From positions 863,579-927,578 of the forward strand of contig JAWHQI010000520.1 in assembly GCA_033032865.1 (NCBI GenBank): a DNA stretch of 64,000 nucleotides. Direction: 5' to 3'. Each line of letters begins with the position of its first letter. Position 1 is the stretch's first letter. Source of the DNA: Dactylorhiza incarnata. Taxonomy: Eukaryota > Streptophyta > Magnoliopsida > Asparagales > Orchidaceae. Position numbers and translations under genes: made by a program. The notes below the pieces were generated by a model, which searched no databases, was not told the DNA's origin, and saw only the letters and a list, made by a program, of their open reading frames with translations. Positions 21,501 to 32,600 of the stretch are shown piece after piece.

Positions 21501-21874
21501 ATATTTTGGGTTGTTTAATAAAAATGTCCTCATGTGTTTGCATAATTTATCTTTTTGAGCTTAAATGTTTTTGTAAAACACATGTATTTGAAAAAGCTAA
21601 AGTTTTATGCAAATTTGAGCAATCAAGACATCTCTGAAAATTCTGAAATTTCAACATGGAACTACTCTAAGGACACTTAATCAAAATAAAAAATCAGATT
21701 TTTAAAATTCTCAAAAAATCGAGTACTGTTTCCAGCGCTAGCGCTAGCGCCGGCGCTAGCGTGGGTGTTGGAATTTTCTGATTTTTAAAATTTCTGAAAA
21801 TCCATAAAAATATGTTGGTTCATATTTTCTACTTATTTGTTGTGTTTCTGACTTTTGTTATTTTTTTTATTTAT

Positions 21875-22110
21875 ATTATGAAAAATCAACTACAAAAGAT
21901 CAAAATTCAAAAATACAAAATTAATTTTTTTTTGTTATTTGTGTTTTTAATCATATTATGAAAAATCAACTACAAAAGTTAAAAATTAAAAAAATATACA
22001 AAAATATGTTTTTGTTATTTATGTTTTTTTTTCTTCTTATTATGAAAAATCTACTACAAAAATTCAAAATTCAAAAATTACAAAAATATGTTTTTGTGAT
22101 TTTCTGTTTT
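21875..22110 (+). repeat. ~80-84-bp AT-rich tandem repeat (3 copies)
   Basis: ATTATGAAAAATC(A/T)ACTAC recurs at about 21875, 21955 and 22039 with similar A/T-rich fill. Part of the non-coding Sirevirus internal region. Confidence 0.75.
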
Positions 22111-23312
22111 TATTTGATTTAAAAAATGATAAAACTTAAAAAAAACTGTATGATCTTTATTGTCAATATCAAGCATGTATGAATTCTATTATTTAGAATT
22201 ATTTACAATGTTAAAATTTATTTCTTGAAATTTCTATGAACATTGTTTTGATTATCATGCTTTGATATATCTATTTAAGTGCATCAATTGTATTGAAAAA
22301 TGTGTAGAACCAAGCTTAGCATGCCTCTAAGTATGAGTAAATGTTTTATGATTGATAATGATATATTTCACTCACTTATTTTGGTAATCAACATGTGTGT
22401 CTAAATCTAAAATGTTTGCTTGTTTATTGTATTTGTACAATGAATTAAAACTTGCATAAGTTTTTTACCTACACCACATTTGAATTGCACTTATGAAATT
22501 TAGAAAAGTGGTTAAAAGTTAAAAAAATTTGGGTTTGCAAAACAAGTGTATTCGGAGAATGTTGTCTCACAAATGTGAACAAAAAATATATATGTAGACA
22601 AATATAACTCCACCAAGCACTACTTGAACCTCCTGATAAGTCTTCATAAGCATTGTGAGGTTGAGCACCTTGGAAAGAATAGTAAAGTGGCTTGTGCAAA
22701 CCTTAGTTATTACACCACTTTGTTAAAAAATTATGTGCATTAAAAGTGTGTGAAAGTAATTTACTTGTGTTTTATTGTGCACTTTACTTTACATATGTCT
22801 TGTATTTTGATGATTTAAATCAATTGTTAACATTGCCCAAAATATACTTATGTGCACATCATTATCTTTCATAACACTTCTTCTCATGAGTATTGGGTTC
22901 TAATGCTTTATTTATACTACTCTTTATATAAAAATGCACTAGATAAACCTAGCATGATCTCTACAATGTTTTGGTATCTCTTGAACTTTAAATTAAGTAA
23001 CATTGTAGTATAATATCTCTTTGATATATTCATTTCATGCTTGGTATCTTTATGAAAAACTTTGAGATTTCAAAAAGGTTAAAACATCTTTCAATTTTGA
23101 ACTTAAACTCATATTTATAATTATGATCTTCATGCTTACAAAAAGATGTTTATTATAATCTTCCGTTTGCTTACAACTCTTATCTTTTTATTTGAAATCT
23201 CTTATATATACTATGCTTCAACTCTTTATCATTTCATATATTCAAAAGCTCGATCATGCTTTATTATTTAAATGCCTCCTTACTACCCTCACCCCACTTC
23301 TTTTGATAATAC

Positions 23313-23534
23313 CAAAAGGGGGAGATTAATTCAAGAAATCTAGAAGATTAAGGGGAGAATAATTAAATCATGCAATCTATCATTTAGGGGGAGTAAAAAC
23401 ATAAACTGCATTTATGTAGGGGGAGCATTAATTTAGGGGGAGTATGCACAATTTCATCATGCTTATCATATAAACTATAAACACTAATGTTGATTTCTTG
23501 ATAAGAGGATTTGTTATTATCAAAATGGGGAGAT
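23313..23534 (+). other. Multiplied polypurine tracts and PPT of Sirevirus S
   Basis: AAAAGGGGGAGATT (23313), AAGGGGAGAA (about 23350), TTAGGGGGAG (23384), TAGGGGGAGC (about 23417), TTAGGGGGAG (about 23432) and finally AAAATGGGGAGAT abutting the 3' LTR at 23535. Repeated PPT motifs upstream of the 3' LTR are a described hallmark of Sireviruses. Confidence 0.8.
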
Positions 23535-25202
23535 TGTTGGACATGTGTGTCACATCCCTTTATTTGAGAATAACAAATCCCATATTGTATTTGATCTAGT
23601 CTTTTGTGTGTTTATAGTGTCCAGGTTGTACAGGTTCAATGAGGAGACAAGTCCTCGTTCATGGGCATAATCCGAGAGTGTGTACACATTAGAAAAAGCA
23701 AAAACATGAGTTTTGTGTGCTGATCTTAAAATGGCCATAACTTTCAATCCAGGAAGAGTTACAGAACGTGCCACCCCATTTCGGAGATGAGAACAACTCA
23801 ATCTATAGTCTGGAGAAGTTTCGGACTCAATCTCCTGCAACCGCCAGCGCTATCGCTACCGCCAGGCGCTATCTCCAGTTCGTGCACAGCGCCACGCCGT
23901 CGACGGTTTCGCAACCGCTCCACACGAACACTACCGCCGGCGCTAGCCACTACCGCAGGCGCTAGCTCCAAGTTCTATAAAATGGTGGGCTCTCTCTCGT
24001 TTTGGTTAGAGATCCCAGAGAGGTTGCTTGTGCCACAACTCCAGTGCTGTTATGCTGCCGTAGATGGATCTCCCACAAAAAGCTTAAGGAGAATTCTGGA
24101 GGAGGACTACGTCACGCTACATTCGAAGGACGATCGCTTCTACCTCGCTCATACTACAGCGATCCTTCATCCTCATCTTCAGAAATCTCATATAGGGAGT
24201 TTTATTATTGTTATCTTTATTTTCATTCCATACTTTCTTTGTAACCGTTTTGTTAATTCGCCTTGTGTTGGCGACTAGGTCTGGGTAGGACTTAGGGGGT
24301 AATTCGCCTTGTGTTGGCGACTAGTTCTAGGTGATTAGATCTAGGGGGGCTCGAGGTCATTTCCGGGGAAGGATTGGCTAGAGCGGTTTGAGGCCTTATC
24401 CGGGGAAGTATAGGCTAAAGCCAACCGGTTTGTGGGGATACAAGTCGGTATAGAAAAGGAAAAGAAATTTACTTTTGTACGCCTTCGATTTCTAGCGATA
24501 TTGAAATCAAATTTATGTAAACACTTTTCTTTTATATAAATACAATCATGTCTCTATTTGTGTTTACTTGATTTCTCTCCTTTGGCGTTATCTCTAAAAT
24601 ATTGGTTACAAAGTCTTAAATCCAAATTACTTTATCTAAATTATTTATTTCAATCTCTTAATCATAAAACAATTTAGTACTTATTTCTAAACTTGAAAAT
24701 TATGATATTCTCACAAATTGGCTAAATTGTCATTTTGCCTTTCTCATATTATAAAACAATTTAGTATTTTCCATAAAATTATAAAAAGAATTTTATTCCC
24801 TTATTCACCCCCCCCCCCCCCTCTTCCTTCATTTGTGCTTCACCAATGCTCTGGATGCTGAATGAAGGAAGCATGGTTATGTGCACATAAATCAAAATGG
24901 ATTCTTGGGTCTGCCCTCTCTGATGTCTTTGGCTTTGATTTGAGGGCATGATTCCGCAGCAAACGCGACGGTATAGGGGGCCACTATTTCAGTGGTACTC
25001 TGTGAGCAGCCACTTTGTGCATTTATTGTCAAAGGTTAGGTCTTTCTCCTCTGAGAGAAGCCACTTTGTGCATAGTGCCAAAGGTTAGGTCTGTTTCCAA
25101 TCTTCCCCCGCCCATACCCCCAATGATTGGGGACTATATGGGTTATGTTGTTGTTGTTGTATTCATCCCCCCCCCCCTCTAAGGGCGCCGTAAGATCCAA
25201 CA
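23535..25202 (+). repeat. 3' LTR of Sirevirus S, with insertion
   Basis: 1668 bp; equals the 5' LTR plus a 339-bp insertion (24822-25160) and an expanded C run. Ends CCAACA at 25202 followed by TSD CTTGG. Confidence 0.92.
24822..25160 (+). mobile_element. Short non-LTR retroelement (SINE or RTE-LINE 3' fragment)
   Basis: Absent from the 5' LTR copy of S. Flanked by ATTCACCCC(n) (24803-24821) and ATTCATCCC(n) (25161-25177), an apparent target duplication of at least 11 bp, and ends in (TTG)n: ATGTTGTTGTTGTTGT, the usual tail of plant Au-like SINEs and RTE LINEs. I could not find clear pol III A and B boxes, so the class is open. It contains an internal near-duplicate of a 30-40 bp segment (GCCACTTTGTGCAT...AGGTCT at about 25007 and 25059). 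Confidence 0.65.
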
Positions 25203-27514
25203 CTTGGGTGACCATTCACTGACCTCTGGCCAAAGTAGTGAGTAGTTTGGACTTGGACAAGGTAGGGAATTTTCCTTGGGCATTTGTTTGCTTAAGGGTT
25301 AATTTGGGGTAAAAGTGGACTTAGGCTAATTTTGGAGTGTGGAGGGGCTTCCTCCCACTGATTGAAGATGTGGCTTTGGTCACTGACTTGGGGTGTATGG
25401 GACACCCCAAGGAGCCCATCTTGGGAGAGATGGGCTTGGTGTGCCGTTAAACCCTAGTGGTTAACCTTAGGGTGCTCTTTAGGGCTTGTGAAGGACATAG
25501 GAGTGTTTGTCCTTGGAGAGGTGTGTAATGGGCTCCTCTGAGTTCTTTGAGTGTTATAATACCCTCACAAGAAGTTTGGGTGGATTTGGGGAAGTATGGA
25601 CCTTAATCTTAGGTTAAACCCTAAGGGGTGCAATTAGAGGTCAATGAAGGAAGAGGGGTCAAACCTTAATTGTTTGACACAAAATTTTGGGGATATGGTC
25701 ATGGAGACCAGAGGGTCCTACTGTGAGAAATTGGTAGGATTTGGAGTTGCCAACCCTAGGTTATAAATCCTTGGGTAGATTTGTAAATATTTAGGTTTTT
25801 GGGATTTAGGAAGTAATAATACTTAGTGATTAACCATATTCTGTCACCAACTTAGTTTTGATGTTATAAATCTCTGGAGATTCTATTAGAACCATTAGAA
25901 AACTTTTGGAGGTCCAAATTATAATTATTCATATTGTTGGCAAATTTTTGGGATGATTAATTTTAGGGTGTTAGTTTTCTGTAATTGCATGAAACTTTGC
26001 TGGATGACATTTCATACTATTATGAACCCACAATATTTGTCTCATAATTTGTGGATTAATATTTTTGGTACATCTAGCTCAATTTGGAATTAATTGCAAA
26101 TATATCCTTTGTGGAAATTACAAAGGTAACCTCTATGGAATATGGTCAAATTTTGTAGGGCTGAATATTTTAGTATGAATCACCTCTGTATAAATTTGCA
26201 TAAGGTTTGGAGTTCATATGAGGGTACCTCCTTTGGAAATAATTTGAAATAAATGGGTTTTGGAATTTTTAAAAATAGTAAACTTGCTGGAATTTCCTAA
26301 AACTTCATATCTACTGATTACTAGGTAGCCTTGATTTATGTAAAAATGGTGGTAGGCATTGGAAGTCAGAAAAGTATACTTATAGTTCAAACCTTAGGAA
26401 GTTGTATTTTGGAAAAAATATTTTAAATATTAATAATGTTGGGAAAATTATGAAACTCTGGCATTGATCTTAAATAAGTAACATGGACCACCAATAAAAA
26501 TTATTGGGTCATAGAGTTGATTATTTAGTGTACCTCCCTTCATGAGCATCAAAACGTTAAGGGTGGTCTGCGTTTAGCAATTTAGCAACTTTGGGGTTAA
26601 GGGTCAAATTGGTGGGCATTGATTGGAGATGTGTGGGCTGAATGGTGATCATATGACTGTGTAAGGGTCCCTAGAGTTAATTAGGGTTTGACGAGTCCTA
26701 GGGTGGTGGGGTGCCACCCTCGGGGTAGGTCGTCCTGGGATTGACGTAAGATCGCCTTTTCCCCTTTAGTGTCTTAAAGCACTTAGGAGTAAAACCAAGT
26801 AGAAGTATTAAGAGGGTTTTCTTGAGGGTAGTCACCAATAATCCTAAGTGTTTTGGGAAGGGAGTCTTGGGGTGTCATCCCAGTATGACTCCTAACACCG
26901 TAGTGAGCCCCTCACAGGGTAACCCTCGGGAAGTCCAAGACTAACCTTAATGTATAGGAGTAAGTCATTGTACAAGGTTAGCTAATAGCACACTCACCCA
27001 CACCCCCATGGTATGGGAGTCTAGTCGGTTTAGTCCGGTGAGCTTGTGATTCTGAGTTGTTTGTTGGTGACGGGCGGGTTAGCCCGGGGAGCTTGTGGCT
27101 CGGAGATTGTTGGAAGACATGTTACATGTGCATAAGGTGGTGGGTCCTTTGTGTTGGCGATCGTTTCACCGACGTTGATACTTGGGCTCAGCAAGTGTGG
27201 TATTTACACTTAGCCATAAAAGTCTGGCGGTCCAGTCAGTAAGAGTACGCAGGCGCTCCGCGGGTTTGCGTTGAGGCGTACGATAGGTCTAGGTTAGGTA
27301 GTGCATATACCAACCTAGAGGTGGGCGAGGCCCAACCCACCGCTTCCGTTTGCCACTACGGGAGTATCCTGGGAGTCTTGCTAGCTCCAAAAAGGGGGAA
27401 CTAAAGGTCTATGCGCATAGAGTCGTAGTGAGTGAGTTGCACTTGTATGAACATAGCATAACTGCATACCTTGCATGACATAGCATAAAACATTGCATTT
27501 CAACCCCTACCCCT

Positions 27515-27549
27515 ATCGTATAAGTCGGTTATGGGACTTCTTATACGAT
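27515..27549 (+). promoter_or_regulatory. Stem-loop/dyad in K-A LTR
   Basis: ATCGTATAAG (27515-27524), 15-base loop containing TATGGGAC, CTTATACGAT (27540-27549). The 3' LTR has 13-bp perfect arms (37823-37835 / 37851-37863), and the solo LTR has 13-bp arms with a paired substitution (41689-41701 / 41716-41728). Confidence 0.7.
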
Positions 27550-27697
27550 TGGCCCTGCTAAACGACCCCTTGGTCTATAGGTTTGTATGTGCATTCCTAT
27601 AAATCAATGGTTACTTTTATAATACTTACTTGCCACTATACCTACTGCTTACTGTTCATTATATACTTTTACCATGCTGCTTCTATTTCCTGCTTCG

Positions 27698-27710
27698 TTT
27701 ATATATATAC
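27698..27710 (+). promoter_or_regulatory. TATA-like element in K-A LTR
   Basis: TTTATATATATAC, also at about 38008-38021 in the 3' LTR. It lies about 560 bp before the LTR end, a plausible core promoter position, but AT-richness alone could explain it. Confidence 0.4.
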
Positions 27711-28272
27711 ACCTGTGTAGTTGTAGAATTCATCTTGTCGTCTGCTTTTGTATTACCCCTTGAATGTCCTCCGCTTCCTCCTCCCCATACGGTGCCTAGG
27801 AGCCTTTGGGGGGAGGGGTGGGGAATTGGCTGAGTCATGTTTGACTGACGGTCGGTGGACCTTATCATTTTAGGAGACCGCGGCGACGGGGCAGCACCAG
27901 AGGCCGGTGCAAATGGAGGCGGGGCAGTCTAGCACAGGAGCACCGATGACAGGATTCGTGAGTGTTAGTTTTAGTTGATTTGCTTCCGCGAGTGATCTTT
28001 GTAGTGATGCTATTATGTGTCGGGCAGAAGCCCTTGTTATCTTATCTTTTCGTTTCAGTTATGTATGTGGACATCTCTTGATGGTTTAAATTATATGTGA
28101 TGTGGACTTGGCCTATTTAGTCGTTTACCCTTACTTTTCTTTGTGATCGAATTGGCCAGCAGGATCGGCGTTTTGTAGTGGCGACCTTCCCGAGCGAGGG
28201 TGTCACCGCAAAACGGTGGTTTTGGGCCTAAGACCCGGTGGTTTTTGCAAAAAAAAAAACGGTTCTTACAAG

Positions 28273-28284
28273 TGGTATCAAAGG
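28273..28284 (+). other. Primer binding site (initiator tRNA-Met type) of K-A
   Basis: TGGTATCAAAGG, two bases after the LTR end; differs from the common TGGTATCAGAGC at two positions. Confidence 0.8.
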
Positions 28285-28339
28285 AAACCTCGATCCAAAG
28301 AAAAGAAGTCCACAAACCCTGGGCCACCCCACGCGAGCT

Positions 28340-28368
28340 TAGTTTGAGGACAAACTAGCAGCGGAAGC
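28340..28368 (+). promoter_or_regulatory. Leader stem-loop plus GCAGCGGAAGC motif, K-A
   Basis: TAGTTTG-AGGA-CAAACTA (28340-28357) followed at once by GCAGCGGAAGC (28358-28368), about 55 bp after the primer site. K-B and K-C have TGGTTC(G)/(C)GAACCA stems in the same place with the same following motif. Confidence 0.65.
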
Positions 28369-28458
28369 AATGGTGTCCCCATAAGGGAAATCGCATGAAA
28401 AGTTCCACTTATAACTGAATATTCCTTAGCAAAGTCCCTTATAAGTGTAATCTTTCTT

Positions 28459-29584
28459 ATGAAGCCTGCGACGGAACCTACACCGCAGCATGGAGTTCCA
28501 CCGACTCCGAACGTCGTCCCACCACCACCGGCTCCTACCCCGTTCCAGCAGACGGAGTTGGGACAGACACTGACTTCCATTCTAGAGACTTTCAGGGCAC
28601 AGCAGGCACCGGCTCCTCAGCAAAACCCCGGGGCCAATTGGCTGAGCATCTTTCGAGGTCTCTCCCCACCTGTATACATTGGGACAGAGACTGCCGTAAG
28701 GACTGAAGAATGGGTAGACATCATGGAGGAGATGTTTACAGGAATCCAGTGCCCGGCAGATATGGAGGTGCCACTGGTGCTTTCGTGCTTGGAATCCCAT
28801 GCCAAGAGATGGTGGAAGAGGTTCCTGTCTACAACTTATCCGGGACTGGAGGCAGCGGACGTTTTGTGGGATGATTTCAAGACGGCACTGTTGGAGCATT
28901 TTGTGCCGCAGTCGGCAAGAGATGATCTGGAGGACAGGTTCTTGCAGTTGCGACAGGGGAGTAGGACAGTTCTGGAGTATCACCAGGAGTTTACACACCT
29001 ATCCCGATTTGCAGTATCGTATCAGCTGGATGACGCGGGATATGCAAAGAGGTTCTATAAGGGCCTTCATGATGAGATGAGGCAGACCCTCCTCTTCGTC
29101 TCCGACGGCAGCATGACGAAGATCCTGGAGATGGCCAAGAAGCTGGAGGGAGACCAGCAGGTTGTTCGTAGGAGAAAGAGACCAATGGAGGATCATGGAC
29201 GAAGTGGCAGAAGGGACCAACCGAGAGGCCAAGACGCTGGATAAGGAAGGACGGAGGTCCGACCCCGTCAGGAGGAGAGACAGGTGCAAAGGGAGCCGGT
29301 AGTGCTGGCCCCTCAGCCTCTGCAGATGAGGGAAATGCCAAGGATTGGAGGAGGTGGGCCACCTCCGGAGTGCTTTCACTGCCACCAGATCGGCCACATC
29401 AAGAGGAACTGCCCCCAGAGGAATGCACCACCAGCATTACAGGCAGCACCACAGAGCCATCATCTCGGGGGCCGAGGACGTGGTCGAGGTCGTGGATTTC
29501 AGGGCGATGATCGGAGACAATACAGGGAACAGGCATATGCCCTAGACTTGGCAAGGCCCCGGGACCCAGCAAGGGTCATCACAG
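28459..29584 (+). pseudogene. gag: K-A Gag (exon before putative intron), one stop
   Basis: ATG at 28459 opens a frame reaching 29584 with one TAA at 29242-29244. The N-terminal Pro-rich segment is followed by QTELGQTL, the Gag core (EEWVDIMEEMF to FTHLSRFAV, about 28705-29020), a basic linker and a CCHC zinc knuckle CFHCHQIGHIKRNC (about 29371-29412). The protein would build the particle and bind RNA. Domain order equals that of K-B Gag. The frame ends unspliced at 29611-29613, nine codons past the putative donor, so full-length RNA would give Gag only. Confidence 0.85.
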
Positions 29585-29670
29585 GTACTTTGTTGCATTT
29601 CCATTTAAATTGATAATGTCGTATAAGTTTTAGCTTTACCTTAGCATTGAATTAAACAACAAAACCTCAG
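29585..29670 (+). other. Putative spliceosomal intron between gag and pol, K-A
   Basis: 86 bp, GTACTTTG...AACCTCAG, AT-rich with stops. Removal joins GTC ATC ACA G|GT TTA GTA and restores frame from gag (codons at 1 mod 3) into pol (codons at 0 mod 3). Position and phase match the K-B intron. Confidence 0.6.
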
Positions 29671-32600
29671 GTTTAGTACCCGTTTATGGAAAACCTGCTT
29701 TCACCTTGTTTGATATGGGTGCCTCGCACTCGTTCGTCTCGGCTAAGTTTATCGAGAACCTGGACCAAGTCCAACACTTCAAAAGCGACTATAGGAGGGT
29801 GCGTTTTCCGGACGGATCGGAGGTTCTAACAAATGCAACGTGCATCATGAGGCTGGAAATTGGAGGAAGATTGTTCGAGGCCCCGGCAACTGTGCTGAAG
29901 ACGAGAGACTACGACTTGATCCTGGGCATGAGTTGGTTATATGAGAACCAGGCAAGGATTGACTGCCCGTCAAGGCGGATCATGCTAAAGCATAGAGACG
30001 GTGAAGTAGCATTCGAAGGTACTCAACCCACCTCTCGTCTCTTCTTATCGTCTATTCAGGTCGTCAAGGCCCAACTGCAGGGAGATGAGGTATATCAGGT
30101 GCTCTTCGAGGCGACTGAAGTCAAGGACTCAGTGTCAAGTATCCCGGTCGTACGGGATTTTGCGGATGTATTTCCGGAGAAGCTTCCCGGGCTGCCACCG
30201 CACCGCGAGAAGGATTTCCAGATCCAGTTGGTGTCAGGGGCAAAGCCGGTGTCCAAAGCTCCTTATCGGATGGCCCCGAAGGAGTTAGTAGAGTTTCGGA
30301 GCCAGCTGCAGGAGCTGATAGAAGCTGGGTTCGTTAGGCCGAGTTCCTCACCTTGGGGAGCTCCGGTGTTGTTCGTGAAGAAGAAGGATGGGACGCTCAG
30401 ATTGTGCATTGACTACAGAACTCTGAATAGGCTGACGGTGCGGAACACGTACCCTCTGCCAAGGATAGACGAGCTCTTCGACCAGCTAGAGGGAGCCCAC
30501 TGCTTCTCGAAGCTGGATTTGAGGTCAGGGTATTATCAGGTGAGGATCCAGGAGGAGGATATCCCGAAGACGGCTTTCAGCAGCCGATACGGATTGTACG
30601 AGTTCATTGTGATGCCGTTCGGGCTCACAAATGCACCATCAACATTTATGAGCCTGATGAACCGGGTATTCGAGCCTTATCTCGACATCTTTGTCATTGT
30701 GTTCATCGACGACATCCTCATCTACTCGAGGACGGAGGAGGAGCATGCGCGGCATTTGACACTAACCTTGGAGAAGCTTCGGGAGCATCGGCTGTATGCG
30801 AAGTTTAGCAAGTGTCAGTTTTGGTTGAAAGAGGTGGCCTTCCTAGGCCATATCATCAGTGGATCAGGCTTAGCAGTGGATCCAGCAAAAATTCAGGCAG
30901 TACGGGATTGGCCGCCGCTGAAAACGGGCACCGACGTGAGGAGTTTCTTGGGACTTGCCGGCTACTACCGGAAGTTCGTTCAGGGGTTTTCTCAGATAGC
31001 CCTCCCGCTTACTTCCCTGACGAAGAAGGACGCTGTTTTTACTTGGACGCCGAAGTGTGAGGCAGCCTTCCAGGAGCTGAAGGGTAGGCTTACTTCGGCC
31101 CCCATCCTTGCCCTTCCGTCGGTAAAGGAAGGATTTCAGGTGTATACGGATGCGTCATATCAGGGGATGGGTGCCGTTCTGATGCAGAACGGGCACGTGA
31201 TAGCTTACGCCTCCCGCTAGTTGAAGAACCATGAGCGGAATTACCCAGTGCATGACTTGGAGATGGGAGCAGTTGTGTTCGCTCTCAAGATCTGGCGACA
31301 CTACCTTTATGGTGTCCACTGCGACATATTCTCAGATCACAAGAATCTGAAGTATGTAGATACGCAGAAAGAGCTGAATATCCGGCAGAGGCGATGGGTG
31401 GAGTTCTTATCAGACTACCAGTACACGATGCATTACCACCCAGGGAAGGCGAATGTAGTAGTAGACGCGTTGAGCAGGAGAGCTACTACGTCAGGAGCAG
31501 AGCCTAAGTTAATGGCCATGGAGTTAGTACAGATGTTCGAGGATATGCAAATCTCCCTAGTATCTGAGGATGATCCGGAGCTGTACGAGGAGTACCTAGC
31601 GGCGACGGGTACCACTTACGACATTCGAGACCGCATCAGGGAAGGGCAGAGGCAGGATGCCAAGCTGGAGCCGATATTCAGAGCCTTGGAGACAGGCTCA
31701 GCCGGAGATTATTCGTTGAAGGACGGCCTGTTGATTTTTAGAGGTCGAGTGTATATACCGGCAGGGGATCAGATTCGGGAGGATATTATGGCAGAGGCTC
31801 ATTGCAGTAGATATTCTGTGCACCCGGGTATTACCTAGATGACGGCGGATTTGAAGAAGACCATGTACTGGCCGGGTATGAAGAGAGACATCGTCCATTT
31901 TGTGACCCACTGCGAGACCTGCCAACTCGTGAAGGCAGAGTGCCGAAACCCAGCAGGATTGTTGCAACCCCTGCCGGTGCCGGAATGGAAGTTCGACGAC
32001 ATTGCGATGGATTTTATACACGGTCTTCCCCGATCTCGTGCGGGAAATGACTCGATTTGGGTGATCGTCGACAGACTGACGAAGGTGGCCAGGTTTATTC
32101 CGATCAGGAAGGATGATTCGGTCAGAGTTTTGGTACGGAAGTTCGTGGAGCAGTTTGTCTGATATCATGGTGTGCCGAGGACGATCGTGTCGGATCGAGA
32201 TGGGCGTTTTACGTTGAGGGAGTGGAGAGCGGTGCAGGCCTACCTAGGCACCCGGTTGACCTTTAGTACAGCATTTCACCCCCAGACAGACGGGCAAACA
32301 GAGCGCACCAACTGGACCCTGGAGGATCTTTTACGCCTTTGCATTCTGGACTGCGGGGAGCCATGGGAGAGACTGTTACCGTTAGTCGAGTTCTCGTACA
32401 ACAACAGTCACCAGGCTAGTATAGGCAGAGCGCCTTACGAGGCATTACATGGACGGAGGTGCAGGACACCATTGTCTTGGATTCAGGATGAGGATCCCAA
32501 GGCTCTTGGCTCAGAGTTCGTGGAGGACACAGAGGCCCAGGTGAGGCTGATTCGAGATAGGATGCTGGAGGCCCAGAGCAGGCAGGCCAAGTATTACGAT

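Larger units (their letters stand above)
19255..23534 (+). other. Non-coding internal region of Sirevirus S
   Basis: After about 23 more gag codons (to 19325) the DNA is AT-rich with no reading frame showing a known domain. It contains a GC-richer island (21185-21435), CGCTAGCG palindromic repeats (21733-21767), a tandem repeat of about 80-84 bp around TATGAAAAATCAACTAC (about 21875-22110, three copies) and a polypurine cluster at its end. Where pol should be there is nothing recognisable. Confidence 0.7.
6601..25202 (+). mobile_element. Sirevirus-type Ty1/Copia element S, non-autonomous
   Basis: LTRs 6601-7899 and 23535-25202 begin TGTTGGACATG and end CCAACA; perfect TSD CTTGG at 6596-6600 and 25203-25207 inside the K-A LTR. 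A Met-type primer site follows the 5' LTR. A gag-like gene is present, but no integrase, RT or RNase H; the rest is about 4.2 kb of AT-rich non-coding DNA ending in repeated polypurine tracts. Repeated polypurine motifs and CG-rich palindromic LTR blocks are known from Sireviruses. Chromovirus K-B sits inside its gag region. Confidence 0.88.
25203..28270 (+). repeat. 5' LTR of K-A, second part
   Basis: Continues the K-A LTR after Sirevirus S; the first five bases are the TSD copy. Matches 35513-38579. Contains the stem-loop at 27515-27549, a TATA-like stretch (27698), TTGCTTCCGC (27980) and the LTR end TTACA. Confidence 0.92.

Noticed and set aside
19255..23534. Hidden Sirevirus pol or env-like gene
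   Set aside because: I looked for integrase, RT and RNase H motifs in all frames and saw none; stops are dense and composition is AT-rich.
27057..27242. 61-codon frame in the K-A LTR, repeated at 37368-37553
   Set aside because: Present in both LTRs simply because LTRs are duplicates; no start context, domain or codon pattern supports it.
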